NCBI RefSeq assembly: GCF_000214725.1
Contig: NC_015574.1
Span: 1,911,001-1,975,000 of the forward strand
Source: Methanobacterium paludis
Lineage (GTDB): Archaea > Methanobacteriota > Methanobacteria > Methanobacteriales > Methanobacteriaceae
Length of the DNA: 64,000 nucleotides
Reading direction: 5' to 3'
The notes beneath the pieces were generated by a model. It was given only the letters and a program-made list of their open reading frames with translations, had not been told where the DNA came from and did no database searches. Positions 50,861-59,966 of this stretch are shown piece after piece. The position numbers were made by a program, and so were the translations under genes. The first letter of the stretch is position 1, and each line of letters starts with the position of its first letter.

Positions 50861-52627
50861 TTAATCTTTTTTTCTTTTTAAAGTGCCAGTAGTATCTTTA
50901 AGCACTTCAACCTCGTGTAAATAGGTTTCACCACGGAGAGCAGACAATAAAGCTGCTAAACCTGACAATACAGCCCCTATGTAGAATGCCATTCTTAATG
51001 CGGGCATAAACGCATTTGCAAGTGTGGAAGGGAACCATGTTGTGCCTGTGAGCGTTGTCATGGTTGTTTGTGGTATTGCTGCCACAAAACTTGCTGGTAA
51101 ACCTGAAAGTATTGTGTTAACCGGGTTGAAACCAAGGAACGCCGAAAACAGTGCCCCTGTTGGTGGGATGTTTGATAGAACTGGAGCTAACTGTAAAGCA
51201 CCAATACTCGCCAATGCTGAAGTCATTGCACCAGGGAACTGTTGGGTAATGCCCACTATTACTATGGTGAAAAACATTGCCATACTTGCTGTAAAAGCCG
51301 TGTTCATCAGGGTCATCATCATTCCAGATGCTACTCCTCTTTCCTGAGGAGGCACGGAATTCATTATTGAGGCGCTGTTCGGTGATGAAAACATTCCGCT
51401 TCCTATTCCCATCATGAATAGGGCTATTCCAAATTCCGTGTAGTTGAAATCGTATGGAAGTGATGCAAGCACCAAGAATGAAACTGTGTTTATTACCATT
51501 CCTCCAGTTGCTATCCAACGAGGGCCGTACTTATCAGACAACCAACCTGAAATTGGTCCCATAATGATAACACCAATTGTAAGAGGAAGCATGTATATAC
51601 CTGCCCAAAACGGTGTTGATTCATAACTGTAGCCATGGAGTGGAAGCCAGATTCCCTGGAGAAGCATGATCAGCATGAACATCATTCCACCACGACCCAA
51701 CGAGTTGAGAAAACCCGCAGAATTTGCGTAACTGAACATCTTTATTTTAAAGAGGTCCAGCCTGAACATTGGGCACTCCACACGATTTTCAATGAATGGG
51801 AAAGCTGCTAGAAGTACAACTCCAATCGCTAGGGCTGTCATGACCCATGGATTACTCCAACCCATAGGATTGTTTCCGTATGGCATTAGACCGTAGGTTA
51901 CAGCCAGAAGCAAGAGGGTTATTCCTGAAATAAATGTGAGGTTTCCCCAAACATCGATTTTCGTTGCTGTGGATTTAATAGATGTTTCCTTAAGTTTTAA
52001 GGTGGACCATACAGTTCCGAGTATACCAAATGGCACGCTGATAAGGAACACGTACCGCCAGTCATAGATTGCAAGCACTCCTCCAAGTATAAGGCCTATG
52101 AACTGGCCGGACATGAACGCAACCATGTGAATACCCAATGCCTTACCCCTTTCGTTGACAGGAAAGGCATCTGTAAGTATTGCGGAGCTATTGGCCATGA
52201 AAAGGGCACTGCCCACGGCCTGGAGTATCCTGAATGCTATAATTTCTATGGCACCCGCATCTCCTGTTGATGGAGTCAGGTATAACAAGATTGATCCTAA
52301 TGTGAATATAAGGAATCCCAATTTGAAGAGTCTCACCCTTCCGTACATATCTGACAGTCTGCCAAAGCTTAAAAGCAGTGTGGCAGTCACGAGACCATAA
52401 CCCATCAATATCCACAGCAAGTACTGGAAAGATGTTAAGGGGTCTATATGTATACCGTTGAATATTGCGGGAAGTGAGATCAAGGTTATGCTCCCGTTGA
52501 CACTACCCATTAAAGCAGCTATTATAACATTTATCAGGGCAATCCATTTGTAATCAAGACCACGAAGACGACTGCGCCCTCCATTACCTTTTGAATTTTT
52601 ATTAGAAACATTAACATTCTCATTCAA
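50861..52627 (-). CDS. MFS multidrug exporter, DHA2 type
   Basis: A 588-residue 14-helix MFS protein. Motif A is SFGRLSDMYGRVRLF near residue 87, motif C is SGQFIGLILGG near 170, and a second motif-A-like GWLSDKYGPRW is near 370. By family it exports drugs or lipophilic compounds with protons. It is divergent from a padR gene, and the shared 319-base spacer holds two operator-like inverted repeats. This is the usual arrangement of a repressor controlling an exporter. The start is TTG at 52627, with AGGTGAT before it. A C-terminal cytosolic tail is Lys-rich. Confidence 0.88.
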   Translation of the reverse strand: MNENVNVSNKNSKGNGGRSRLRGLDYKWIALINVIIAALMGSVNGSITLISLPAIFNGIHIDPLTSFQYLLWILMGYGLVTATLLLSFGRLSDMYGRVRLFKLGFLIFTLGSILLYLTPSTGDAGAIEIIAFRILQAVGSALFMANSSAILTDAFPVNERGKALGIHMVAFMSGQFIGLILGGVLAIYDWRYVFLISVPFGILGTVWSTLKLKETSIKSTATKIDVWGNLTFISGITLLLLAVTYGLMPYGNNPMGWSNPWVMTALAIGVVLLAAFPFIENRVECPMFRLDLFKIKMFSYANSAGFLNSLGRGGMMFMLIMLLQGIWLPLHGYSYESTPFWAGIYMLPLTIGVIIMGPISGWLSDKYGPRWIATGGMVINTVSFLVLASLPYDFNYTEFGIALFMMGIGSGMFSSPNSASIMNSVPPQERGVASGMMMTLMNTAFTASMAMFFTIVIVGITQQFPGAMTSALASIGALQLAPVLSNIPPTGALFSAFLGFNPVNTILSGLPASFVAAIPQTTMTTLTGTTWFPSTLANAFMPALRMAFYIGAVLSGLAALLSALRGETYLHEVEVLKDTTGTLKRKKD

Positions 52628-52645
52628 AATATATCACCTATTTAA

Positions 52646-52661
52646 GTCCTATAAACAGGAC
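52646..52661 (-). promoter_or_regulatory. Inverted repeat near the MFS start
   Basis: GTCCT(ATAAAC)AGGAC on the plus strand forms a 5-bp stem with a 6-base loop, about 20 bases before the MFS start. It could shape the leader or be a binding site; it differs from the PadR operator candidates. Confidence 0.3.
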
Positions 52662-52858
52662 AGTCTATTCGTTGCTCCAATTTTTTATGAAACTAACTCT
52701 TGTTATGAGGCTTCCAATCCAAGTTCAAAAATTCTAAAACAGTATTTGATTGTAGAGTTTAACCAAAACTAGAATTAAAAATTTAGAGTAATTCAAGTAA
52801 CCTTGAAACTTTTACCTCAAAATTCTATTTCATTATCTATTAAATACCCTATTTAAAT

Positions 52859-52876
52859 ATATCGGTAATCCGATAT
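52859..52876. promoter_or_regulatory. PadR operator candidate 1
   Basis: A perfect inverted repeat, ATATCGG-TAAT-CCGATAT. It overlaps the AT-rich block that is the best TATA candidate for the MFS gene. Confidence 0.55.
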
Positions 52877-52920
52877 TAACGGATACAGACGATGAAAATA
52901 CTGCAATGAGAAGATTTATA

Positions 52921-52938
52921 TTATCGGTTTTCCAATAT
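52921..52938. promoter_or_regulatory. PadR operator candidate 2
   Basis: TTATCGG-TTTT-CCAATAT, the same layout as candidate 1 with two mismatches in the right arm. It abuts the padR TATA box and lies just before the start codon, so binding there would block padR's own transcription. Centres of the two sites are 62 bases apart. Confidence 0.5.
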
Positions 52939-52946
52939 ACTAAATT

Positions 52947-53243
52947 ATGAAATGTTGCGAAATGAAGGGTTATCTATCCTTTTTAATAATGTGGATACTC
53001 CGCAATAAAGGTATGAACGGTGCTGAAATAGCCAGAGAAATTGAAAAACGGAAGGGGAAAAAACCAAGCCCTGGAACCATTTATCCCGCACTCAAAGACC
53101 TGAAAGATAGGGACATAGTCACAGTTGATGAACACAAAAAATATTCGTTAACAGCTGAAGGTGAAGAGAAACTTAAAGAATCATGCAAATCATTTTACAA
53201 GACTTTCTATGATATTGACGAGATGTTCGAGTTTTTTAAATGA
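52947..53243 (+). CDS. PadR-family transcriptional regulator
   Basis: A 98-residue winged-helix regulator of the PadR type. The helix-turn-helix is GMNGAEIAREIEKRKG near residue 20, then PSPGTIYPALKDLKDRDIV near 37 and the wing HKKYSLTAEGEEKL near 68. A short C-terminal dimerising helix follows. Promoter geometry (TATA at 52915-52922, ATG at 52947, no ribosome site) suggests a leaderless message. It most likely represses the divergent MFS exporter and itself. Confidence 0.9.
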   Translation: MKCCEMKGYLSFLIMWILRNKGMNGAEIAREIEKRKGKKPSPGTIYPALKDLKDRDIVTVDEHKKYSLTAEGEEKLKESCKSFYKTFYDIDEMFEFFK

Positions 53244-53907
53244 GTTAAAGTTTTTTAAATTGAGATAAATAGTAACAATAAATTGATAAAAGCAATAAAA
53301 AAATAGAACTAACAGCAAAAATATAACGATACCAAAATAAACAAAATGGAAATATTTACAAGACAATTAGCAATTTTTAGATACATTCCTACTTTTTTTA
53401 TTATTTGTAAAAGGTTAAATATCAATTAAATAAAAAAAATGTGAAATTTTAGTATTTACTTGAGAACAAATGATAATTCTATTTTTAATAATGAATTTGC
53501 CTCCTAAAATCAAGGCAATTCCACTATAAATGCAATTAAGATCGAAATTGGGGGAGATTTGGGAAAACACTTATTAAACATTTCAAAAAGATTTAATGTT
53601 GTCCTCAGAGAACATGAAAATAAGTTTGATGAGTGTCTGGACTTTAGTCTATGACTCTTTCAATCCTATCTTAATTGTATTTAATATATTTAATTAAATA
53701 CGATTTTAACCAGGTATTAACTTCAGAGAGCATATTTAATCGTGTTAGATTTACCAAACATTTTTTAGGAATTTTCAGGTTCATGAATTTTAAACCGGTT
53801 AACTATTTCAAATCAAAAAATAACTTATCAAATCAAAAAATTGAGTTGATTATTTATTAAATTATTAACTGTTATTTTCAAAAGTTCTATAAAAAGAAAG
53901 GGAGATT
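53244..53907. other. 664-base intergenic region after padR
   Basis: No convincing gene. A GGGGGAGAT-TTG at about 53549 opens a 31-codon frame that ends at about 53652; an overlapping frame from 53617 (27 codons) also stops early. These may be remnants or chance. A longer frame at 53675-53860 is AT-driven and unlike any protein. The end contains a good GGGAGATT ribosome site for the next gene. Confidence 0.45.
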
Positions 53908-54756
53908 ATGAAGCCACATAAACGTTTAAGCCCCAAAAAGAATTCACGTAGACATTTAAATCAAAAAAATAATCCACGTAAATATTTAAGTCTCAAAAAG
54001 ATCGTGTTAATCGCGATCGCAGTAATTTTCATATTTTTCATCATCAACACAGCCATAAGCAATGCTTTTGGAGGGAGCAATAGCTCAAATCAAGATACTT
54101 CCACAGTGCATGTTCTGATTTTTAATGGAACCGGAGTAATTACAGGTAGTGTTAATGGGGTAGAGGACTGTTTGGATAAAGCTAACCAGGAAAATCTCAT
54201 CCCGAATGTAGTATTTAACTATTCAACTACTGATGAAATTAATTCAAAAACTCTTTCCGGCTACGATGTTCTTGTAATGCCCGGTGGTCTTGCAACAACT
54301 TACCTTGAAGATTCAGATATCGACAGTTCTGCCATGAAAAATTTTGTGTCCAGTGGTAAAGGATACGTGGGAATATGTGCTGGAGCTTATGCAGCTACAA
54401 GTTATGTAGACGGTTGCTATGAAGGATGGGGAATTGCACCAAACATAAGGAGTAAAGTCGTAAGTTACCAGGGCGAATTAAATATTACAATGACTTCCAC
54501 TGGAAGTGACCTTTTAAACTCCTCAGGTGTGCAGGATATTTACCATTGGAATGGTCCAGCCATGTACAAAAATGGTTCTTACACTCCCATAGCATATTAT
54601 ACAGACAATACAACGGGTTATGAGAATTATGCTGCGATTTTGGACGATACCTATGGATCAGGAAGGGTTTTACTATCTGGATCACATCCAGAATTAGATC
54701 CACAGAAACCTGAAATGCTTGCCAAGATGATCCTTTGGGCTTCTGGTAAAAGTTAA
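53908..54756 (+). CDS. Membrane-anchored amidotransferase-like (BPL_N) protein
   Basis: A 282-residue protein. Residues 3-32 hold a threefold 10-residue basic repeat, followed by one hydrophobic helix (VLIAIAVIFIFFIINTAI, about residues 33-50) that anchors it facing outward. The rest is a class-I glutamine-amidotransferase-like domain: DVLVMPGGLATTYL near 115 and the nucleophile loop GICAGAYAA near 152. This matches the BPL_N family of biotin-ligase N-domains; the amide donor and acceptor are unknown. AAGGGAGATT precedes the ATG. Confidence 0.78.
   Translation: MKPHKRLSPKKNSRRHLNQKNNPRKYLSLKKIVLIAIAVIFIFFIINTAISNAFGGSNSSNQDTSTVHVLIFNGTGVITGSVNGVEDCLDKANQENLIPNVVFNYSTTDEINSKTLSGYDVLVMPGGLATTYLEDSDIDSSAMKNFVSSGKGYVGICAGAYAATSYVDGCYEGWGIAPNIRSKVVSYQGELNITMTSTGSDLLNSSGVQDIYHWNGPAMYKNGSYTPIAYYTDNTTGYENYAAILDDTYGSGRVLLSGSHPELDPQKPEMLAKMILWASGKS
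53914..54003 (+). repeat. Threefold 30-bp repeat encoding a basic tail
   Basis: Three diverged 30-base units encode PHKRLSPKKN, SRRHLNQKNN and PRKYLSLKKI. They form the cytosolic basic segment of the membrane-anchored protein. Confidence 0.75.
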
Positions 54757-54847
54757 AAATTAAATCTTGAATCAAGATTCAATGCAGTAAAATTAGGTAA
54801 AAAAAGCCACAAAAGTTAGAAATATGGAAATAAAATAGATGGTAAAA

Positions 54848-54880
54848 CAGCTTGGAAATAAAAATGCCATTTCCAGGCTG
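54848..54880. other. Strong 12-bp hairpin
   Basis: CAGCTTGGAAAT (54848-54859) pairs with ATTTCCAGGCTG (54869-54880), with one G-T pair, over a 9-base loop. It is the strongest short hairpin seen in the window's non-coding DNA. It is not followed by a T-run, so it may be a 3' end structure, a processing site or a small RNA part. Confidence 0.6.
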
Positions 54881-54914
54881 ATATAACTGCCTTGAAATAC
54901 CGTTGAATCTGAAA

Positions 54915-54962
54915 AAACAAGATGATAATGTATATATCAATCAAAGATCTTGTTTCTTTTAT
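54915..54962 (+). terminator. Possible terminator of the BPL_N gene
   Basis: AAACAAGAT pairs with ATCTTGTTT over a 23-base loop, and the second arm is followed by CTTTTATTTTTG. The T-rich end fits an archaeal terminator for the plus-strand gene. Confidence 0.45.
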
Positions 54963-55109
54963 TTTTGTAATGCTTGTAAAGATTATTTACTTCTAAAAGA
55001 AACTTTGTGGATGTGTAGTAATCTCTATGAGATCAAACTATGAATTAATTAATCCTAGAATAAACCAGTAATTTTATTTTATATAAAATGATATTGAAGC
55101 CTAAAAAAT

Positions 55110-55766
55110 TCACCGAATTTCTTCACTAAACTTTTCAATCCCCAATTTCTCAACGAACCGACCAAGACGTTTTTTAGTGTCGCTGCCCCTGTAAAAAGTT
55201 AAAATACTATCAATTAAATTCAGGGCATCTCCATCTGAAAGATTTTTGGCAATTAAATCACCTATTCTGGGTTTTCTGCCTGATGTTCCGCCAACCAAAA
55301 GGTTCCATCCTTTTTTAGTCCCTATAAGACCGATATCCTTTACTGCAGATTCTGCACAGGAGTTTGTGCATCCTGAAACTCCGATCTTTAACTTGTTAGG
55401 TGTTTCCATGGCATGGTATCGTTCATCAAGTTTCATTCCCATTCCCACAGAGTCTTGTTCTCCTTTTTTACAAAATGTTGTGCCTAAACAAAATTTGGTG
55501 GCCCTAACGCGCTTACCTGTGAAACCTCCATGTTTCATGTCCAGATCATTCCATAACTGATCTATATCCTCCAATTCTACACCAATAATAGCTATTCTCT
55601 GTTCAGAAGTTATCTTAAGGGTTTTAGCATTGTATCGCTCTGCCACATCTGCTATCTTCCTTAATCTTGCAGGATCAATCATACCCCCCGGAATGTGTGG
55701 GATTACCGCAAAGGTCTTCTGGTCTCTTTGGACTGCAGCCCCCTTCTCAGGTATATTATCAACCAT
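55110..55766 (-). CDS. Small sulfite/nitrite-reductase-like protein (DSR-LP)
   Basis: A 218-residue protein with the siroheme/[4Fe-4S] half-module of sulfite and nitrite reductases. The four cysteines are Cys93 and Cys99 (CLGTTFC) and Cys133 and Cys137 (CTNSC). The N-part (FAVIPHIPGGMI, residues 19-30) is the ferrite-like domain. Methanogens carry several such small homologues with no proven reaction. GGAGTGATATTC precedes the ATG at 55766; a GTG three codons earlier is possible. Confidence 0.85.
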   Translation of the reverse strand: MVDNIPEKGAAVQRDQKTFAVIPHIPGGMIDPARLRKIADVAERYNAKTLKITSEQRIAIIGVELEDIDQLWNDLDMKHGGFTGKRVRATKFCLGTTFCKKGEQDSVGMGMKLDERYHAMETPNKLKIGVSGCTNSCAESAVKDIGLIGTKKGWNLLVGGTSGRKPRIGDLIAKNLSDGDALNLIDSILTFYRGSDTKKRLGRFVEKLGIEKFSEEIR

Positions 55767-55938
55767 GAATATCACTCCTTTTAAAAAAGGGAATATTTAA
55801 TTCAATTTCTTAAATATAATCGATGTTATCCTATTATTGTTATTTACCTTTTAATTCCGTACAATTAATACACCACCCACATAAGATCATTATTCCTATA
55901 ATTTATTTTGTATGATATTACAAAAATAATTTTCATCT

Positions 55939-56841
55939 TTAATTTCTGTATAAAATAAAGACCCCAAATAACATAAAAAGCCCAAATAACAGTTGCAAAA
56001 TAGTAAAAGGCTCATTGAGGATTATGAATGCAAATATGGCCCCAAAGAGGGAATCAAATGCAAATATTGATCCCGTTCTTGTTGAACCAATTTCCCGAAT
56101 TGAGAAGTAGGTAAGTACCAGTGAAAAGCTTATGCAGAATAGCCCAATAAAAATCAAATAAGGAAGCTCATTTAAAGGTAATTTAAGATTCAAACCCAGG
56201 ATCAACGATATCAAAATTAGGAATACTCCTCCTATGGAACATTTTAAAGCAGCTATCAACACTAAATCTCGTTTATTACTTAAAAATTTGCTCAAACTTG
56301 TGTCCATACTCCAGAAGAGTGCTGCCAATATAACCATCATGCTTCCGTATAAACTCTGGTTAAGGGATAAATTTCCCCCATTACCTGTGGTTAAAAATAT
56401 AGCTCCGCTTAACAAAAAAATAAACCCAAAAATATCTTTTTTCTGAACGCTCTCCTTAAGAAAAAAAATTCCAATAACAATAATAAAGAAAGCCTGTACA
56501 TTCATCAAAAGAGCCGCATTTACGGCTGTTATCTGATTCAAACCCGTTAAATATATTGCGGGGGCAACCACCGAACCTAAAAGTGCTGTGATGAACACTA
56601 AAACATAATCCCTTCTGGAGATGAAGCTTTCAACCTCATTTTCCCTATTTAGGATGGTTAATATCCTGCTTTGAAGGGGTGAAAAACGAATTAAAAACAA
56701 AAATAATGCTGCTGCGACATACGTCAAACCTGCAAGTGCTAAAGGATGAATGTACTGCAGTAATATCTTGTCAAATGAATACCAGACCCCAAATATGAGG
56801 GCAACCGTTAAAGCACTTAAATATCCCCAGTAACGATGCAT
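55939..56841 (-). CDS. EamA/DMT-family exporter
   Basis: A 300-residue, ten-helix drug/metabolite transporter with two EamA repeats (residues about 5-140 and 155-295). Typical turns are SVVAPAIYLTGLNQITAVNAAL near 90 and YFSIREIGSTRTGSIFAFDSLFGAIFAF near 240. The exported substrate is unknown. AGGTGAACT precedes the ATG. It is divergent from the U32 gene and is 163 bases from the DSR-LP gene. Confidence 0.88.
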   Translation of the reverse strand: MHRYWGYLSALTVALIFGVWYSFDKILLQYIHPLALAGLTYVAAALFLFLIRFSPLQSRILTILNRENEVESFISRRDYVLVFITALLGSVVAPAIYLTGLNQITAVNAALLMNVQAFFIIVIGIFFLKESVQKKDIFGFIFLLSGAIFLTTGNGGNLSLNQSLYGSMMVILAALFWSMDTSLSKFLSNKRDLVLIAALKCSIGGVFLILISLILGLNLKLPLNELPYLIFIGLFCISFSLVLTYFSIREIGSTRTGSIFAFDSLFGAIFAFIILNEPFTILQLLFGLFMLFGVFILYRN

Positions 56842-57136
56842 AGTTCACCTAAATCAAAAATTTAAGATCAATATAATATTATATTTCCTTATATGCCCAA
56901 AAAATATATGTATTTTTACTACTTTTGCTGCAAAAAACTCAACTAATTTACTTCATAAAATAAATATTATATAATGAAATTTAAAAGAAATTTAAATTAA
57001 ACCCTTTAACAATAATTTTAATATTCATCTAGACCCAATTCATTTGTAACATCCAATCGTGATGACTGATTTTTATAGATAAAATTGTATAAATTTCTTA
57101 AAAAATTGAGGTTTTTTAACAATTGAGGAAAAAATA

Positions 57137-59878
57137 ATGCGAAAAAACTTTTTACCCGAACTTTTAGCACCTGCCGGATCCATGGAAGCCCTTAAAGCAG
57201 CCGTAAATGCAGGAGCAGATGCAGTGTACCTTTCAGGGAAAAGATTCGGAGCAAGGCACTACGCAGCAAACTTTGAAGATGAAGAAATTGAAGGTGCTGT
57301 CAGCTACGCCCATCTGCACGGAGTAAAAGTACAGGTAACTGTAAATACTCTTATAAAAGATTCTGAACTTCAAGATGTGGCAGAGTATTTATTATGGCTT
57401 TATAAAATAGGCGTTGATGCGGTTATAATCCAAGATCTTGGTGTTGCAAGTATTTGCAGGGAGATGGTTCCAAATCTAGACATGCACGCCTCAACACAAA
57501 TGACCATCCACAACTTTGAGGGAGTTAAATGGGCAGCAGAATTCGGTTTCAAGCGTGTGGTGCTTGCAAGGGAAGTTGGAGTGCAAGATATAAAAAGGAT
57601 CTCTGAAAAGCTGAATGAAGAACTAAAAGCAGACAAATCAAGTTCAATAGAACTTGAAGTCTTTGGACACGGAGCTTTATGTTACTCCTATTCCGGGCAG
57701 TGCCTCATGTCATCTTTTATAGGTGGGCGAAGTGGAAATCGAGGGATGTGTGCACAACCCTGCCGTAAGCCCTACGATTTCACTGTTGGGGAAAAAGACG
57801 AATTTGGGAGACCTCAGAACACCAGAGTTATGCCCCTAAAAGAACATTATCTCCTTTCAACCAGAGATCTATCAGTTTATAAACATTTGAATCAAATTTC
57901 AAAAGCCCATGTGAACTCTATTAAAATAGAGGGACGTATGCGATCCCCCCAGTACGTTGCAATTGTTGTTGGAATATACAGGAAAGCCATTGATTCCATG
58001 AAAAGGGAGAAATGGAAGCCAACTGATGAAGATGTTTCAAAGCTTAAACTCGCATTCAACAGGGGTTTTACCGAAGGTTACATAATGAATGCACGTCGCG
58101 GATCTCTAATGGCCAGAGACGGACCCGGTAACAGAGGTTTATACGTTGGAGATGTGGTCGGTTACAAAAAGTCTGGTGAAGTTGTGGTTAAAATAAAAAA
58201 TCCGATTATTCCCCAAAAAGGCGATGGCATCGTTTTTAAATCATTAAATCAAGATGAGAGGGATCAAGGAATGTTCTTAGAGAAAGAACCCTCAATGAAC
58301 AAAAATAAAATTATTTTAAAGGTTCAAAGACCTGTAAAACCAGAATCTAAACTTTTCATAACCCGTAAAAAATCTTTAATGGATTCTGCAGATGAATTAA
58401 TTAATGAATCATCTTCAAAGCGTTTAATTCCAATTAAAATCAGCATTAAATGGGATGAGAACAAGTTTGCACATTTAGACTGCGAATTCCCAGTAACTAT
58501 CCCAGTAACAGATACCCCAAAACACGAAGTAACCCACAAACATTTACATTATAGATCACCTTTACAGTTTGAAACAGCTATCAAACGCCCCCTAAGCCAT
58601 GAGCAAATTGAAAAACAGCTAAAAAAAACAGGTGGCACTCCCTTCATCATCAAAGAGATTAAAATGGAGTATCCAGGGGATCTATTCGTTTCTATCGGTA
58701 AATTAAACCAGTTAAGAAGAGATCTCCTGGATAAAGTTGCAGAAGAATTATTAAATTATTATATACCTGAAAAAAAGGATTTAAAAGCTGCAGAAACCCG
58801 TTTTTATAATCTTTTAAACGGTTTAAAATCTGATTTAAAGATTAAACATAAACCTGAATCTGATAAATCAGCAAATTTCGATTACAAACCATCAAAAACC
58901 GATGTTGGGGTTTACATGGATAACCTTGAAACACTGACTGCCGCATGTAAAGGAGGGTGCAAGCGTGTTTATTTTGAGCCTCATTCCACGTATTCCAACT
59001 TTAAAAACAGCAATCCGGATGAAAAGTATATTGCAAGGTATTTTGAAGATATTTTTGAATTGTTAAGAAAAGCTGGAACAATTTGCAGTGAGATGAATGT
59101 TGATTTAATCTGGAAATTGCCTAACATAACTTCCCAATCATATTTAGATCATACAACTCCTTTAATCAATAAACTATCTGATTTGAACGTTTCTGGAGTG
59201 ATGGTGGATGGTATTGGTGCTGCAGAAGCTATAAAAACCCAAAATAATAAGATTGAAATCTATGGATCCACCGGACTGAATGTGTGGAACCATTTGATAG
59301 CCGAGCAATTATCAAAGACATCAAACGATCCACCAAAAAATCCAGGGATAACTTTTAAAAGCATTACTGTATCCCCTGAACTTTCAAAAAATGAAATTAA
59401 AAGGTTAATTTCAACTTCCCACACAAAAAACATTCCAACTTCCTTTGAACTTTTAGTACAAGGAAATATTGAATCAATGGTTACTGAAGACTGTCTTCCA
59501 CTTATAAACCCTAAAAGTAATGGTTTGAAAATGTATGATGCTAAAAAGGAGTTTATAGGGATAATAGATGCTAAAAAACGTGTTTTTCCAGTTAATACAA
59601 ATTACAACGGTAGAACCCATATATTGAATGCGGTTGAACTGTGTTTAGTAGATTACATGCCATCAATACTTCGTATGGGGATTAATTCGGTTGTAATTGA
59701 TGCACGAGGCAAACCCCCAAGTTATGCACTTGAAATGGCAGCAATTTACAGTAATGCCGTTGAAAAAACTGAAAAAGGTAATGAATTAAAAAAGACCCTT
59801 AATATGCTTAAAAATAATGTTAAAAAAATTTCAACAGGCGGGATAACAACTGGAAACTTCATACGCGGAGTTAAATGA
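57137..59878 (+). CDS. Large U32 peptidase-family protein
   Basis: A 913-residue protein of the U32 collagenase-like family. The TIM-barrel-like N-part has LLAPAGSMEALKAAVNAGAD near residue 9 and the U32 signature LEVFGHGALCYSYSGQC near 173 with its cysteines. Bacterial RlhA and TrhP of this family hydroxylate 23S rRNA or tRNA bases, so an RNA-modifying role is as likely as proteolysis. The protein is longer than most (650-850). Its C-terminal half (from about 560) has a second weaker TIM-barrel-like region. GAGGAAAAAATA precedes the ATG. Confidence 0.85.
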   Translation: MRKNFLPELLAPAGSMEALKAAVNAGADAVYLSGKRFGARHYAANFEDEEIEGAVSYAHLHGVKVQVTVNTLIKDSELQDVAEYLLWLYKIGVDAVIIQDLGVASICREMVPNLDMHASTQMTIHNFEGVKWAAEFGFKRVVLAREVGVQDIKRISEKLNEELKADKSSSIELEVFGHGALCYSYSGQCLMSSFIGGRSGNRGMCAQPCRKPYDFTVGEKDEFGRPQNTRVMPLKEHYLLSTRDLSVYKHLNQISKAHVNSIKIEGRMRSPQYVAIVVGIYRKAIDSMKREKWKPTDEDVSKLKLAFNRGFTEGYIMNARRGSLMARDGPGNRGLYVGDVVGYKKSGEVVVKIKNPIIPQKGDGIVFKSLNQDERDQGMFLEKEPSMNKNKIILKVQRPVKPESKLFITRKKSLMDSADELINESSSKRLIPIKISIKWDENKFAHLDCEFPVTIPVTDTPKHEVTHKHLHYRSPLQFETAIKRPLSHEQIEKQLKKTGGTPFIIKEIKMEYPGDLFVSIGKLNQLRRDLLDKVAEELLNYYIPEKKDLKAAETRFYNLLNGLKSDLKIKHKPESDKSANFDYKPSKTDVGVYMDNLETLTAACKGGCKRVYFEPHSTYSNFKNSNPDEKYIARYFEDIFELLRKAGTICSEMNVDLIWKLPNITSQSYLDHTTPLINKLSDLNVSGVMVDGIGAAEAIKTQNNKIEIYGSTGLNVWNHLIAEQLSKTSNDPPKNPGITFKSITVSPELSKNEIKRLISTSHTKNIPTSFELLVQGNIESMVTEDCLPLINPKSNGLKMYDAKKEFIGIIDAKKRVFPVNTNYNGRTHILNAVELCLVDYMPSILRMGINSVVIDARGKPPSYALEMAAIYSNAVEKTEKGNELKKTLNMLKNNVKKISTGGITTGNFIRGVK

Positions 59879-59966
59879 CATTACAGGCCCATAAAAGTTA
59901 ACACTAACTTGACTTAATCTCTGAAAATTTCAAAAAAATATGAGCAATAAATGGAGGGGAAGGATT

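Larger units (their letters stand above)
52662..52946. other. Divergent MFS-padR intergenic region
   Basis: Holds two 18-base operator candidates, the padR TATA box TTTATATT at 52915-52922 and a possible MFS TATA box in the AT stretch at about 52850-52862. No other gene is seen. Confidence 0.55.
54757..55109. other. Convergent intergenic region with two hairpins
   Basis: 353 bases without a gene, containing the hairpins at 54848-54880 and 54915-54962. Confidence 0.5.

Noticed and set aside
53675..53860. Plus-strand frame in the padR-BPL_N spacer
   Set aside because: AT-driven composition, no ribosome site and no recognisable domain.
57057..57070. Possible C/D-box RNA (GTGATGACTGA)
   Set aside because: The C and D-like boxes touch with no guide between them, and no second box pair is present.
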